Source of the DNA: Candidatus Omnitrophota bacterium
GTDB taxonomy: Bacteria > Omnitrophota > Gorgyraeia > 2-02-FULL-51-18 > JAGOUK01
Reading direction: 5' to 3'
Assembly: GCA_018061225.1 (NCBI GenBank)
Contig: JAGOUK010000001.1
Coordinates: 1 to 31,800 of the forward strand
DNA: 31,800 nt
A program made the translations under genes and the position numbers. The number at the start of each line of letters is the position of its first letter. Position 1 is the first letter of the stretch. This document shows positions 8,925 through 15,544 of the stretch, piece by piece. A model generated the notes under the pieces. It was given only the letters and a program-made list of their open reading frames with translations. It ran no database searches and was not told the DNA's origin.

Positions 8925-9761
8925 CTAGGCTTTGCGTTCAAATAAAAAATCCGCAAACGCCTGCAATTCCCCGCTTAAGGGGCCCAAAGGGCGCACGGCT
9001 GACTTGGCTCGATCACGGACTTTGGCAGCCAAATCATAGGTTTTGGTCGCGCCGATCAGCGGCACGTACCCGTCGCCGTCTATGATATCATCCACCAGCT
9101 GAAATAAGAAACCCACTTCCTGTCCATACTGACGGAGGCGGCGGACTGCTCCGCTGGCCGCTCCAGCCCAAAGAGCCCCCGCCTCACAAGAAGCCGTGAT
9201 AAGACAGCCCGTCTTAAGGGCATTGATGCGTGAGAGTTCGGCCAATTTGACCCGCTTCTTCTGATGCTTCAAATCAGCCGCCTGGCCTCCAACCATTCCA
9301 AAGGCCCCAGCCGCTCGGCTCACCACACTGATCACCTGACGCCTCCGGGGTTCTGAGACCTCTCGCGCCTCGGCCAACACCGTGAACGCGTGCGTCAGCA
9401 GTGCATCGCCCGCCAGGATCGCGGTCGCTTCATCAAATTGCTTATGGCAGGTCTTCCGCCCCCGTCTAAAGTCATCATCATCCATGGCCGGCAGATCATC
9501 ATGGACCAGTGAATAGGCATGGATCATCTCGACCGCGGCCGCCAACGGCATAACCTTGGCCGCGCTCCCGCCGCAAAGCCGGGCGGATTCGAGCACGAGA
9601 TACGGCCTCACGCGCTTACCGCCGGAAAAAATAGAGTACCGCATGGCTTCCGCCAAATGCGCCGGATAAAATTTGCCGCGGGGCAAAAGCCGTTCCAGCG
9701 CGCGGTCAACGGACCGGGCGCTCTGCTTCAACCGCCCGGGGATTTTGGCTGAGGAACTCAA
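8925..9761 (-). CDS. ispA: Geranyl/farnesyl diphosphate synthase (short-chain polyprenyl synthase)
   Basis: The enzyme joins IPP units to an allylic diphosphate to make FPP. The 278-residue reading shows SGGKRVRPYL (about 46-55), the first Asp-rich motif HDDLPAMDDDDFRRG (about 87-101) and the second, FQLVDDIIDGDG (about 220-231). The five residues before the first motif (HAYSLVHDD) match E. coli IspA, which favours a farnesyl product. The start was chosen as TTG at 9761, five bases after the xseB stop; the next upstream possible start (9848) would run 83 bases into xseB and add an unrelated Arg/Ser-rich leader. It is packed between xseB and dxs, the common bacterial order. Confidence 0.93.
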   Translation of the reverse strand: MSSSAKIPGRLKQSARSVDRALERLLPRGKFYPAHLAEAMRYSIFSGGKRVRPYLVLESARLCGGSAAKVMPLAAAVEMIHAYSLVHDDLPAMDDDDFRRGRKTCHKQFDEATAILAGDALLTHAFTVLAEAREVSEPRRRQVISVVSRAAGAFGMVGGQAADLKHQKKRVKLAELSRINALKTGCLITASCEAGALWAGAASGAVRRLRQYGQEVGFLFQLVDDIIDGDGYVPLIGATKTYDLAAKVRDRAKSAVRPLGPLSGELQAFADFLFERKA

Positions 9762-9765
9762 ATGG

Positions 9766-10023
9766 CTACTTCTTGTTCTTCTTGGGCTTAAGCTCTTCGT
9801 CGGCAGGAACCGCCGCGAGGTCACCCGAACTCGTGCGCAGCAGAACATCGATGCGCTTCTGCGCTTCGTCCAGCCGCTTCGAACAGCTCTGCGAAAGTTT
9901 CACGCCTTCCTCGTACAGCTTCAGCGATTCATCGAGGGTGAGATCACCGCTTTCCATCCGGCCGACGATATCTTCCAGCCGCTTGAGCTGATCTTCAAAC
10001 TTCACTTCTTTACCCTGCGTCAT
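9766..10023 (-). CDS. xseB: Exodeoxyribonuclease VII small subunit
   Basis: XseB is the small helical partner of XseA in exonuclease VII, which trims single-stranded DNA. The 85-residue protein carries the family pattern KFEDQLKRLEDIVGRMESGD followed by LTLDESLKLYEEGVKLSQSC, then a Lys-rich tail (KPKKNKK). The start at 10023 is fixed by a good Shine-Dalgarno site (AAGGAG seven bases upstream); a longer in-frame reading adds residues only by running further into xseA. The gene overlaps the 3' end of xseA by 14 bases, typical for this pair. Confidence 0.96.
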   Translation of the reverse strand: MTQGKEVKFEDQLKRLEDIVGRMESGDLTLDESLKLYEEGVKLSQSCSKRLDEAQKRIDVLLRTSSGDLAAVPADEELKPKKNKK

Positions 10024-11263
10024 GTTGATCTCCTTGTAAAAAAATCCTTTCGCCGTCAGCGACACGGATCCGAACCTGTTTCGCGCGGTCGAGCTGGCGC
10101 GTGGATTTTATAATGCTCCCTGCCGCTCCGTCAAACACGATGCTGTAGCCGCGCTCCAGGCATTTTTGCGGACTGAGCGCCTCGAGTTTGCCCAGGGCAA
10201 ATCGCGCCTCCTTCTGCAGGTCGGCAACACGCCTCCGCGCGGCGACTCCGAGCCTCTCGGTCAGCGAATCCGTCTCCTGCGCCAAATCCTCGGTGATCGT
10301 CTGCGGCTTCAAAAAAAACCGGGACGCTTGCAATGATCGGAGCCGTTCACGGACAGACTCGACATCGCGCCGAAGTATCCCAGCCAAACGCGCGCCGGTG
10401 TCGCGCAGCGTTTCTTCCAGGTCTTCCAGCTGAGGCAGAAGAATCTCAGCCGCGGCTGAAGGCGTCGGCGCCCGCCGGTCCGCGACAAAATCTGCGATCG
10501 TGTAATCGACCTCGTGTCCGACAGCCGACACCACAGGAATCACCGAACCCGCGATGGCCCTGGCCACTGCCTCGTCGTTAAAAGCCCAGAGGTCTTCAAG
10601 ACTCCCGCCGCCGCGCGCCACCACCAGAACATCCGCTTCGCCAAATTCGTTCATGTCCGCGATCGCGCGGACGATCTCTCCCGGAGCCTGCGGACCCTGC
10701 ACCTGAACCGGCGCCAGTAAGATGCGGACCTTGGAGAACCGCCGCTCCCACACATGCATCATGTCCCGGATGACCGCGCCCGTGGGCGAAGTGATCACGC
10801 CGATGGTCAGGGGCAAAAACGGCAGCGGCCGCTTCCTCCCCTCATCAAACAGCCCCTCCTTGAGGAGCTTGGCTTTCAATTGTTCAAACGCCAGCTGCAG
10901 CGCGCCCAAACCCTTGGGCTCCATCGCGTCCACGACCAGCTGATACGTTCCGCGGGGAACATAAATACTCACGCGGCCATGCAGCAGGACTTTGACGCCC
11001 GGCTCCGGCTTGAACCGCAGCTTCATGTTCTCGCGCTTGAACATCACGCAAGAAAGATTGCCGTCGGCGTCTTTCAAACTAAAGTACATGTGCCCCGAGG
11101 AGTGGTGCGTGTAGTCCGAGATTTCGCCTTCGACCCACACCGAACTAAACAGATCTTCGAGCGTAAAACGCACCAACCGCGTGAGCTGCGAAACGGTGTA
11201 GACTTTGCGGCCGCCCGCTTCCGTTCCTTCAGAGACTCCTTCGATCTGAATCTCTTCGTTCAC
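10010..11263 (-). CDS. xseA: Exodeoxyribonuclease VII large subunit
   Basis: This 417-residue protein is the catalytic subunit of exonuclease VII. The N-terminal OB-fold is at about residues 20-115 (VYTVSQLTRLVRFTLEDLF, then VWVEGEISDYTHHSSGHMYF). The catalytic domain follows, with GVITSPTGAVIRDM, VVARGGGSLEDLWAFN and SAVGHEVDYTIADFVADRR. The C-terminal half is helical, as in the family. It begins with GTG immediately after the TAA of rny (no gap), so translation is probably coupled. The C-terminus overlaps xseB by 14 bases. Length is slightly below the E. coli protein (456). Confidence 0.97.
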   Translation of the reverse strand: MNEEIQIEGVSEGTEAGGRKVYTVSQLTRLVRFTLEDLFSSVWVEGEISDYTHHSSGHMYFSLKDADGNLSCVMFKRENMKLRFKPEPGVKVLLHGRVSIYVPRGTYQLVVDAMEPKGLGALQLAFEQLKAKLLKEGLFDEGRKRPLPFLPLTIGVITSPTGAVIRDMMHVWERRFSKVRILLAPVQVQGPQAPGEIVRAIADMNEFGEADVLVVARGGGSLEDLWAFNDEAVARAIAGSVIPVVSAVGHEVDYTIADFVADRRAPTPSAAAEILLPQLEDLEETLRDTGARLAGILRRDVESVRERLRSLQASRFFLKPQTITEDLAQETDSLTERLGVAARRRVADLQKEARFALGKLEALSPQKCLERGYSIVFDGAAGSIIKSTRQLDRAKQVRIRVADGERIFLQGDQHDAG

Positions 11264-12850
11264 TTACCGTTCCCTCGCCGCCCGCGCAAATTCGATCGCC
11301 CGTGTTTCGCGCACCACCGTCACGCGGATCTGACCCGGAAAATTCCCCTGATCCCTCACGGCCTTGGTGATCTCGCGGGCCAATGCCGGCATCGCCGCGT
11401 CGGCGACCTCATTCGGATTCACCAGCACACGCAGCTCGCGGCCGGCCTGGATCGCGAAGACACTTTCGACGCCGGGAATGGAGCGGGCGATTTTTTCCAA
11501 CTTTTCCATGCGGTGCAAATGCTGTTCGATGGTCTCGCGCCGAGCTCCCGGCCGTGATGCCGAAATAGAGTCTGCCGCTTGCAGCAAAATCGGCCAGACG
11601 GATTTGGGCGAAATATCTTCATGATGAGCTTCGATCGCGTGGATCACGTCTTCGGGCTCACCGTACTTGCGGGCGAGCTCGCCGCCGATCAGCGCGTGCG
11701 GTCCTTCCACGTCATGCGACACGGTCTTGCCGATATCATGCAACAGTCCCGCGCGCCGGGCGGTGAGCGCGTCCAGCCCCAGCTGACCCGCAAAAACATT
11801 CATGATGTCCGCGACTTCCTTCGCGTGGGACAGGGAGTTCTGTCCATAGCTCGTGCGGTACTTGAGCTTTCCGACCATCATCACCAGATCCGGGTGCATG
11901 TCGCTCACGCCAATCTCAAGCGCGGCCGCGGCGCCTTCGGCTTGAATGGTCTTATCAAGTTCCTGACGGGTTTTGCCGACCGTCTCTTCTATACTTGAGG
12001 GGTGAATGCGCCCATCTTCAATAAGGCGCTCCAAAGCGAGCCTGGCCACCTCACGGCGCACGGGATCAAAGGAAGAAAGCACCACCGCGCCGGGCGTCTC
12101 GTCGATCACGACATCAACGCCGGTCGCCTGTTCAAAGGTTCTAATATTGCGGCCTTCTTTGCCGATGATGCGCCCCTTCATCTCCTCGCCCGGCAGATGC
12201 ACCACGCTGACCGTCTGCTCGATCGACAGTTCCGCCGCGCAGCGCTGAATCGCCTGCGCGACGATATTCTTGGCCTTCTTGTCGGCCATTTCGCGCGCTT
12301 CTTCTTCAACGGTCTTGATCATGCGGCTGGCTTCAACGCGCACTTCTGTTTCCATGCGGCGCAGGAGCTGCCGCTTGGCATCCTCGCTCCCAAGGCCGGA
12401 GAGATCCTGCAGCCGCGCCTGTTCTTCCTGAATCATCTGCTCAAGCTCGTTTTTGCGCTTTTCCATTTGCGCTTCCAGGGTCTTCGCGCGCTCTTGAGTC
12501 TTTTCGGCCTCCCGCTCTTTCGCTCTGGCCTCGTCCATTTCCTTCTGCGCGGCACGCTCGCGTTCGCCTGACCGCACAATGGCCTCTTCCATCTCACGCC
12601 GGCGTGTTTCCTGCGTCTCGTCAAACTCGTGCTTGAGCCTCAGGAGATAGCGCTCGCCTTCCTTTTGAAGCTCGGCCCTGCGGCGGTCCGCGTCACGCTC
12701 GGACGCGGTGCGGATCTCCTCGGCGCGCGTCTCCGCCGCCCGGATTTTTTGCTCGCCGATATGCAGTCGGACCCAATATCCGAGCGCCGCGAACACGCTG
12801 CCGAACACGAGGCTCAGGAGAACAAAAGAAACCAGGCTTGCGGTGCTCAT
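11264..12850 (-). CDS. rny: Ribonuclease Y
   Basis: RNase Y is a membrane-anchored endoribonuclease that starts mRNA decay in many bacteria lacking RNase E. The 528-residue protein shows the standard order. An N-terminal membrane anchor (about 5-26) is followed by a long charged coiled coil (about 33-200). A KH RNA-binding domain holds GRIIGKEGRNIRTFEQ at about 226-241. An HD domain has its metal-binding His-Asp at 371-372 (LLHDIGKTVSHD). Length matches B. subtilis Rny (520). It is the first gene of the rny-xseA-xseB-ispA-dxs run and starts with ATG; a GGAG lies 11 bases upstream. A palindromic repeat separates it from ygfA. I could not identify a convincing promoter in 12851-12934. Confidence 0.97.
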   Translation of the reverse strand: MSTASLVSFVLLSLVFGSVFAALGYWVRLHIGEQKIRAAETRAEEIRTASERDADRRRAELQKEGERYLLRLKHEFDETQETRRREMEEAIVRSGERERAAQKEMDEARAKEREAEKTQERAKTLEAQMEKRKNELEQMIQEEQARLQDLSGLGSEDAKRQLLRRMETEVRVEASRMIKTVEEEAREMADKKAKNIVAQAIQRCAAELSIEQTVSVVHLPGEEMKGRIIGKEGRNIRTFEQATGVDVVIDETPGAVVLSSFDPVRREVARLALERLIEDGRIHPSSIEETVGKTRQELDKTIQAEGAAAALEIGVSDMHPDLVMMVGKLKYRTSYGQNSLSHAKEVADIMNVFAGQLGLDALTARRAGLLHDIGKTVSHDVEGPHALIGGELARKYGEPEDVIHAIEAHHEDISPKSVWPILLQAADSISASRPGARRETIEQHLHRMEKLEKIARSIPGVESVFAIQAGRELRVLVNPNEVADAAMPALAREITKAVRDQGNFPGQIRVTVVRETRAIEFARAARER

Positions 12851-12934
12851 TTTTTAAGATACTCCATTCATGGGACCCCCTTCCAAACTGCCGGAGATCC
12901 CGATTTAATTAACAGGCTGCCAACCCCTCTTCCC

Positions 12935-13041
12935 GCAGTCTGCTCAAAAAGCCGCAGATGCAAGACGCGAAGGTGCGCCGCGTGGTACTGCCACGTTAGC
13001 GCCTGAGCAACGCAGCAGATGCGGCTTTTTCAGCAGACTGC
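12935..13041 (-). repeat. Long palindromic intergenic repeat, copy A (likely terminator)
   Basis: A 107-base imperfect palindrome. The 27-base outer arms (12935-12961 and 13015-13041) differ at only three positions. The centre folds back as CGTGG-TACTG-CCACG. Its edge coincides with the last base of the ygfA stop codon. A second copy of the same family follows tRNA-Val (29428-29535); on the minus strand both share a CATCTGC...CGTTGC block. It probably ends transcription of the sulfur operon, but no long T-run is present. Confidence 0.85.
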
Positions 13042-13610
13042 TACGCGGAAAGAACTCGTGTCACTTTTTGATCATGCGCTTCGCGGGGCACTCGGTCCAC
13101 GCACTGAAAAGCAAATGCCAAGGCAATCCGCGATGCCCGCGGATTCAACGCGGCTATAAACCGGTCGTAATATCCTTTGCCGCGGCCGAGCCTAAAGCCC
13201 TCGTGGTCAAATGCCAGGCCCGGCACAATCACGCAGTCCACCTCAGCCGGCCGCACCAAATTCGTTACGGCCGGATCCGGCTCCAGGATGCCGAACGAGC
13301 CCGCCGCAAAGGATCCGTCCCAACGCTTTAGCTCACGCGCCTCGATCACGCCCGCCCCCGGCACAACCCGCGGTACGCAAACACGGCGGCCTGTTTCCAG
13401 GCAACGGTGGATCATTGTCCGCGTATCCGGCTCTTCCGGCATCGAGACATAACAAAAAATCGTCTTCGCCTCCAAAAAATCCGCGTCCTTCCACAAGAGC
13501 TCCCGCATCCTCGCCGATGCCGCTTCCCGGTCCATCGAAGTCATCTCCGCCAGCTGCCGCGTCATCTGAGCGCGAAGGGCTGCTTTTTTCTCTATCAAGG
13601 TGGTCTTCAT
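13041..13610 (-). CDS. ygfA: 5-formyltetrahydrofolate cyclo-ligase
   Basis: The enzyme converts 5-formyl-THF to 5,10-methenyl-THF with ATP (EC 6.3.3.2). The 189-residue reading starts MKTTLIEKKAALRAQM. It contains the family blocks VDCVIVPGLAFDHEGFRLG and GRGKGYYDRF (about 142-151), the latter forming the ATP/folate site. The ATG at 13610 was chosen because it gives the family N-terminus and falls 31 bases after the Rrf2 gene; a longer reading would overlap that gene and adds low-similarity sequence. No clear Shine-Dalgarno site. It is the last gene of the sulfur operon and its stop codon touches palindromic repeat A. The homologue in gammaproteobacteria sits beside 6S RNA; here the 6S candidate is about 9 kb away. 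Confidence 0.94.
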   Translation of the reverse strand: MKTTLIEKKAALRAQMTRQLAEMTSMDREAASARMRELLWKDADFLEAKTIFCYVSMPEEPDTRTMIHRCLETGRRVCVPRVVPGAGVIEARELKRWDGSFAAGSFGILEPDPAVTNLVRPAEVDCVIVPGLAFDHEGFRLGRGKGYYDRFIAALNPRASRIALAFAFQCVDRVPREAHDQKVTRVLSA

Positions 13611-13641
13611 AAGTTCACGCGGATCCGGCGCGGACCGCGCC

Positions 13642-14106
13642 TTAAATATTAAAGTGAATGGGCAGCGATCCGGCGGCGGCTGGCTCGGCGCGGGCAGCCA
13701 GAATGATTTCTTCGAGCGACACGCGGTCCAGCGCCGCCTCAAAAGCATCTGATAATTTTCGCCAAAATAACTCGGCCGCGGCCTGCGGAACCAACCGCGA
13801 CCGCTTGAGCGCGGCCGCCTTAGTCTCGGGCGCCTGCCGGATCAACGTATCCTCGCCCAGGGCTTTGAGCAGCGACCCGACCTTGATTTCGGAGGGCTTT
13901 GACGTGAGCACATACCCTCCGCGCGGGCCTCGGACACTTTTGACCCAACCTTCGCGTTTGATCCGAGAGAGGATCTGCTCAAGATACGCGGCGGATATTT
14001 TTTCTTCGCTGGAGATCTGCGAGACGGACACGGCGCCTTCACCGTAGCGTTCGGCCAGATACAGCATGGCTTTAAGCCCGTAAGTCGCGCGCGTGCTAAA
14101 TTTCAT
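13642..14106 (-). CDS. Rrf2-family transcriptional regulator without cysteines (possible CymR-like)
   Basis: This is a 154-residue DNA-binding protein. The N-terminal winged helix is typical of Rrf2 (MKFSTRATYGLKAMLYLAE, then the recognition region ISAAYLEQILSRIKREGWV and the wing VRGPRGGYVL at about 58-67). IscR and NsrR bind an Fe-S cluster through three Cys in the loop after about residue 85, but this protein has no Cys at all. CymR, the cysteine-metabolism repressor of Firmicutes that works together with CysK, also lacks a cluster. The position at the end of an operon containing cysK makes a CymR-like role plausible, but this is inference from context. It follows the Fur-family gene by 17 bases. 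The C-terminus is Ala/Glu-rich. Confidence 0.9.
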   Translation of the reverse strand: MKFSTRATYGLKAMLYLAERYGEGAVSVSQISSEEKISAAYLEQILSRIKREGWVKSVRGPRGGYVLTSKPSEIKVGSLLKALGEDTLIRQAPETKAAALKRSRLVPQAAAELFWRKLSDAFEAALDRVSLEEIILAARAEPAAAGSLPIHFNI

Positions 14107-14123
14107 CGGGGGTCATTTTCATG

Positions 14124-14561
14124 CTAAGAGCATCTCCTGCAAAGACCGAAGAGCTTATGGGAATGACTGATGATTATAAAGCCCTGCTTGCGGGCTTCCG
14201 CTTCTTGTATCTTTTCGATCTCAGCGTTTTCGAACTCTAAGATCGTTTTGCATTTTACGCAGACCAGATGATCGTGATGCTGCTTGCCGAGCATCGGCTC
14301 ATACGACATATGCCCGTCGCCAAAGTCCTGTTCTTCCAAAATTTTTGATTGCGTCAAAAGGGACAAGGTTCGGTACAACGTCGCCTTAGAAATCGTCCGA
14401 TCGCGCTTTTTGACCAGCGCGAGCAATTCCTCCGCTCCAAAGTGGCGCTTGGCCCCGAAGGCTTCCAGCAGTATGGTCCGCCGCTGTGAGGTGTATTTAA
14501 GGTCGTTCTCTGATAGGAAAGTTTCGAATTTTTTTTCGGCGGCCGTGAGATATTGGCTCAT
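14124..14561 (-). CDS. Fur-family metal/peroxide-responsive regulator
   Basis: This 145-residue repressor has an N-terminal winged helix (YTSQRRTILLEAF and the recognition helix TISKATLYRTLSLL, about 56-69). Its C-terminal dimerisation domain has the metal-site pattern HHDHLVCVKC (His95, His96, His98, Cys101, Cys104) and a second structural CXXC (Cys141, Cys144). This fits the Fur/PerR/Zur family; the member type cannot be decided from sequence, although HHDHLVC is closest to Fur in E. coli. It lies six bases after a small secreted-protein gene and 17 bases before the Rrf2 gene, so two regulators close the sulfur operon. No clear Fur box was found at the cysD promoter. Confidence 0.93.
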   Translation of the reverse strand: MSQYLTAAEKKFETFLSENDLKYTSQRRTILLEAFGAKRHFGAEELLALVKKRDRTISKATLYRTLSLLTQSKILEEQDFGDGHMSYEPMLGKQHHDHLVCVKCKTILEFENAEIEKIQEAEARKQGFIIISHSHKLFGLCRRCS

Positions 14562-14567
14562 CGTGCT

Positions 14568-14771
14568 CTACCGGCTGGAGCGGATTTTAATGATGTAGAG
14601 CTCATCTTTAATGCTCTTAAGCTCCGCGAGAATGGTCTGCTGACCCTGGATAAGTTTTGCGATTTCTTTTTTAAGCGATGAGAGGTCCGTTTCTTGGGAG
14701 AAGGCGTTGGTCGTCAGGCCCGCAGCCGCAATGAACAGACCCGCGAGCAAAACCCATGCCGCGCGCTTCAA
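14568..14771 (-). CDS. Small exported coiled-coil protein, unknown function
   Basis: This 67-residue protein is not recognised. It starts with TTG (the TTG overlaps the TGA of the upstream gene as TTGA). The N-terminus is a clear signal peptide (KRAAWVLLAGLFIAAAGLT, cleavage near AFS, about residue 25). It is followed by a short heptad-like helix (LSSLKKEIAKLIQGQQTILAEL) that could form a coiled coil. The sequence resembles small periplasmic coiled-coil proteins only in general form. Tight packing between the membrane-protein gene and the Fur-family gene supports it being real. Confidence 0.7.
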   Translation of the reverse strand: MKRAAWVLLAGLFIAAAGLTTNAFSQETDLSSLKKEIAKLIQGQQTILAELKSIKDELYIIKIRSSR

Positions 14772-15001
14772 GCGATCCCCCCGGATCCCGGAGTCTGTTT
14801 AGAAACGGAAAGATTCCGGATCAGTCCGCGGACCAGCAGCAAAAGGGTCTTCACGAAAAAAAATGTAAAAAGCGCCAGCGCGATGCCGTACGGCCAGGAG
14901 GGCAGCGGGATCAGGTTGGCCGCGAAATACCGCTCCACCGCTCCCGGAATCCATATCGCCGAGGCAGCCGCGGCCGCCGCTTCGAATGCCGCCGCTCTCA
15001 T
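14768..15001 (-). CDS. Small membrane protein, unknown function
   Basis: This 77-residue protein begins at ATG directly after the TAA of the NIL-domain gene, with no gap. The N-terminus is an Ala-rich helix (about 3-14). One strong transmembrane segment follows (about 36-58, YGIALALFTFFFVKTLLLLV), then a basic stretch suggesting a cytoplasmic C-terminus. No family recognised. The four-base overlap with the next gene suggests co-expression of the two small genes. They may act together at the membrane, but nothing in the sequence shows what they do. Confidence 0.7.
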   Translation of the reverse strand: MRAAAFEAAAAAASAIWIPGAVERYFAANLIPLPSWPYGIALALFTFFFVKTLLLLVRGLIRNLSVSKQTPGSGGIA

Positions 15002-15241
15002 TTAGATCACCGTCCGCCCGTCAGCGGGTTCCACCTTCACGCCGCGGGATTCCAAAAATTTAATCCCCGCGGCAAGGTCGGCTTGAGCGCCCTCGAGCTC
15101 GAGCGTCATTTCGCCGACGGTCTCAGTGACACGTGCGCGTCGGATATTGGGCATGATATTAAACTGCTTGGCCATCGTAAATACGACCGGCTCTTGCACT
15201 TTGTCGGAAGGAAACGTCAGTGTCACACGTTGCGTTGCCAT
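15002..15241 (-). CDS. Free-standing NIL-domain protein
   Basis: This 79-residue protein consists of one NIL domain, the small ferredoxin-like fold otherwise found at the C-terminus of methionine ABC transporter ATPase MetN and in some ferredoxins. The pattern RVTLTFPSDKVQEPVVFTMA, then NIMPNIRRARVTETVGEMTL and GVKVEP, fits the family. The ATG at 15241 is chosen because GGAGG lies seven bases upstream of it; an in-frame ATG two codons earlier would sit against the Shine-Dalgarno site. NIL proteins often lie next to ThiS/MoaD-like carriers and PLP enzymes of sulfur amino-acid synthesis, as here. A role as a sulfur-pathway partner or amino-acid sensor is inference. Confidence 0.88.
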   Translation of the reverse strand: MATQRVTLTFPSDKVQEPVVFTMAKQFNIMPNIRRARVTETVGEMTLELEGAQADLAAGIKFLESRGVKVEPADGRTVI

Positions 15242-15248
15242 GTTCATT

Positions 15249-15253
15249 CCTCC
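15249..15253 (-). promoter_or_regulatory. Shine-Dalgarno site of the NIL-domain gene
   Basis: GGAGG on the minus strand, seven bases before the ATG at 15241. It decides between two in-frame ATG codons (15247 and 15241) in favour of the second. Confidence 0.8.
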
Positions 15254-15260
15254 GTTAAAG

Positions 15261-15542
15261 TTACCGGGCTCCGCCCGCGATTGCGGGAATAATAGACACT
15301 TCGTCGCCGTCCTTGAGCGCCGTCTCGGCGCCGCTCAGGAAGCGGATATCTTCTTCATTCACATAAACGTTCACAAAGCGCCGCAGCTTGCCGTCCGCGT
15401 CGCAAAGTCTGTCCTTGATCCCCGGAAACTTCGATTCCAGGTCCTTCAAGATGTCGTTGACGTTCGCGCCGTCGGCGGCGACCTCCGCCTGATTGGCGGT
15501 TAATTTTTGAAGCGGGGTCGGGATACGGACTTTGACTGCCAT
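15261..15542 (-). CDS. ThiS/MoaD/CysO-like sulfur carrier protein ending Gly-Gly-Ala-Arg
   Basis: This 93-residue ubiquitin-fold protein of the MoaD/ThiS superfamily would carry sulfur as a C-terminal thiocarboxylate. From memory it closely resembles Mycobacterium CysO: GKLRRFVNVYVNEEDIRFL (about 51-69) and DGDEVSIIPAIAGG (about 78-91). Active carriers end in Gly-Gly, but here two residues follow (A92, R93) before the TAA. Exposing the Gly-Gly would need a protease; the operon encodes a JAMM peptidase. Precedents are QbsE/QbsD (removal of Cys-Phe) and Wolinella HcyS/HcyD (removal of Ala). A good Shine-Dalgarno site (AGAGG) precedes the ATG; only two bases separate it from the threonine-synthase-like gene. 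Confidence 0.93.
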   Translation of the reverse strand: MAVKVRIPTPLQKLTANQAEVAADGANVNDILKDLESKFPGIKDRLCDADGKLRRFVNVYVNEEDIRFLSGAETALKDGDEVSIIPAIAGGAR

Positions 15543-15544
15543 GA

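Noticed and set aside
9762..9848. Longer N-terminus for ispA starting at 9848
   Set aside because: It would overlap xseB by 83 bases and adds an Arg/Ser-rich stretch unlike any prenyltransferase; the TTG at 9761 gives the family N-terminus.
12935..13041. Insertion-sequence remnant with terminal inverted repeats
   Set aside because: No transposase fragment or target-site duplication is visible, and the inside is also palindromic, so it is a hairpin-forming repeat rather than an IS end pair.
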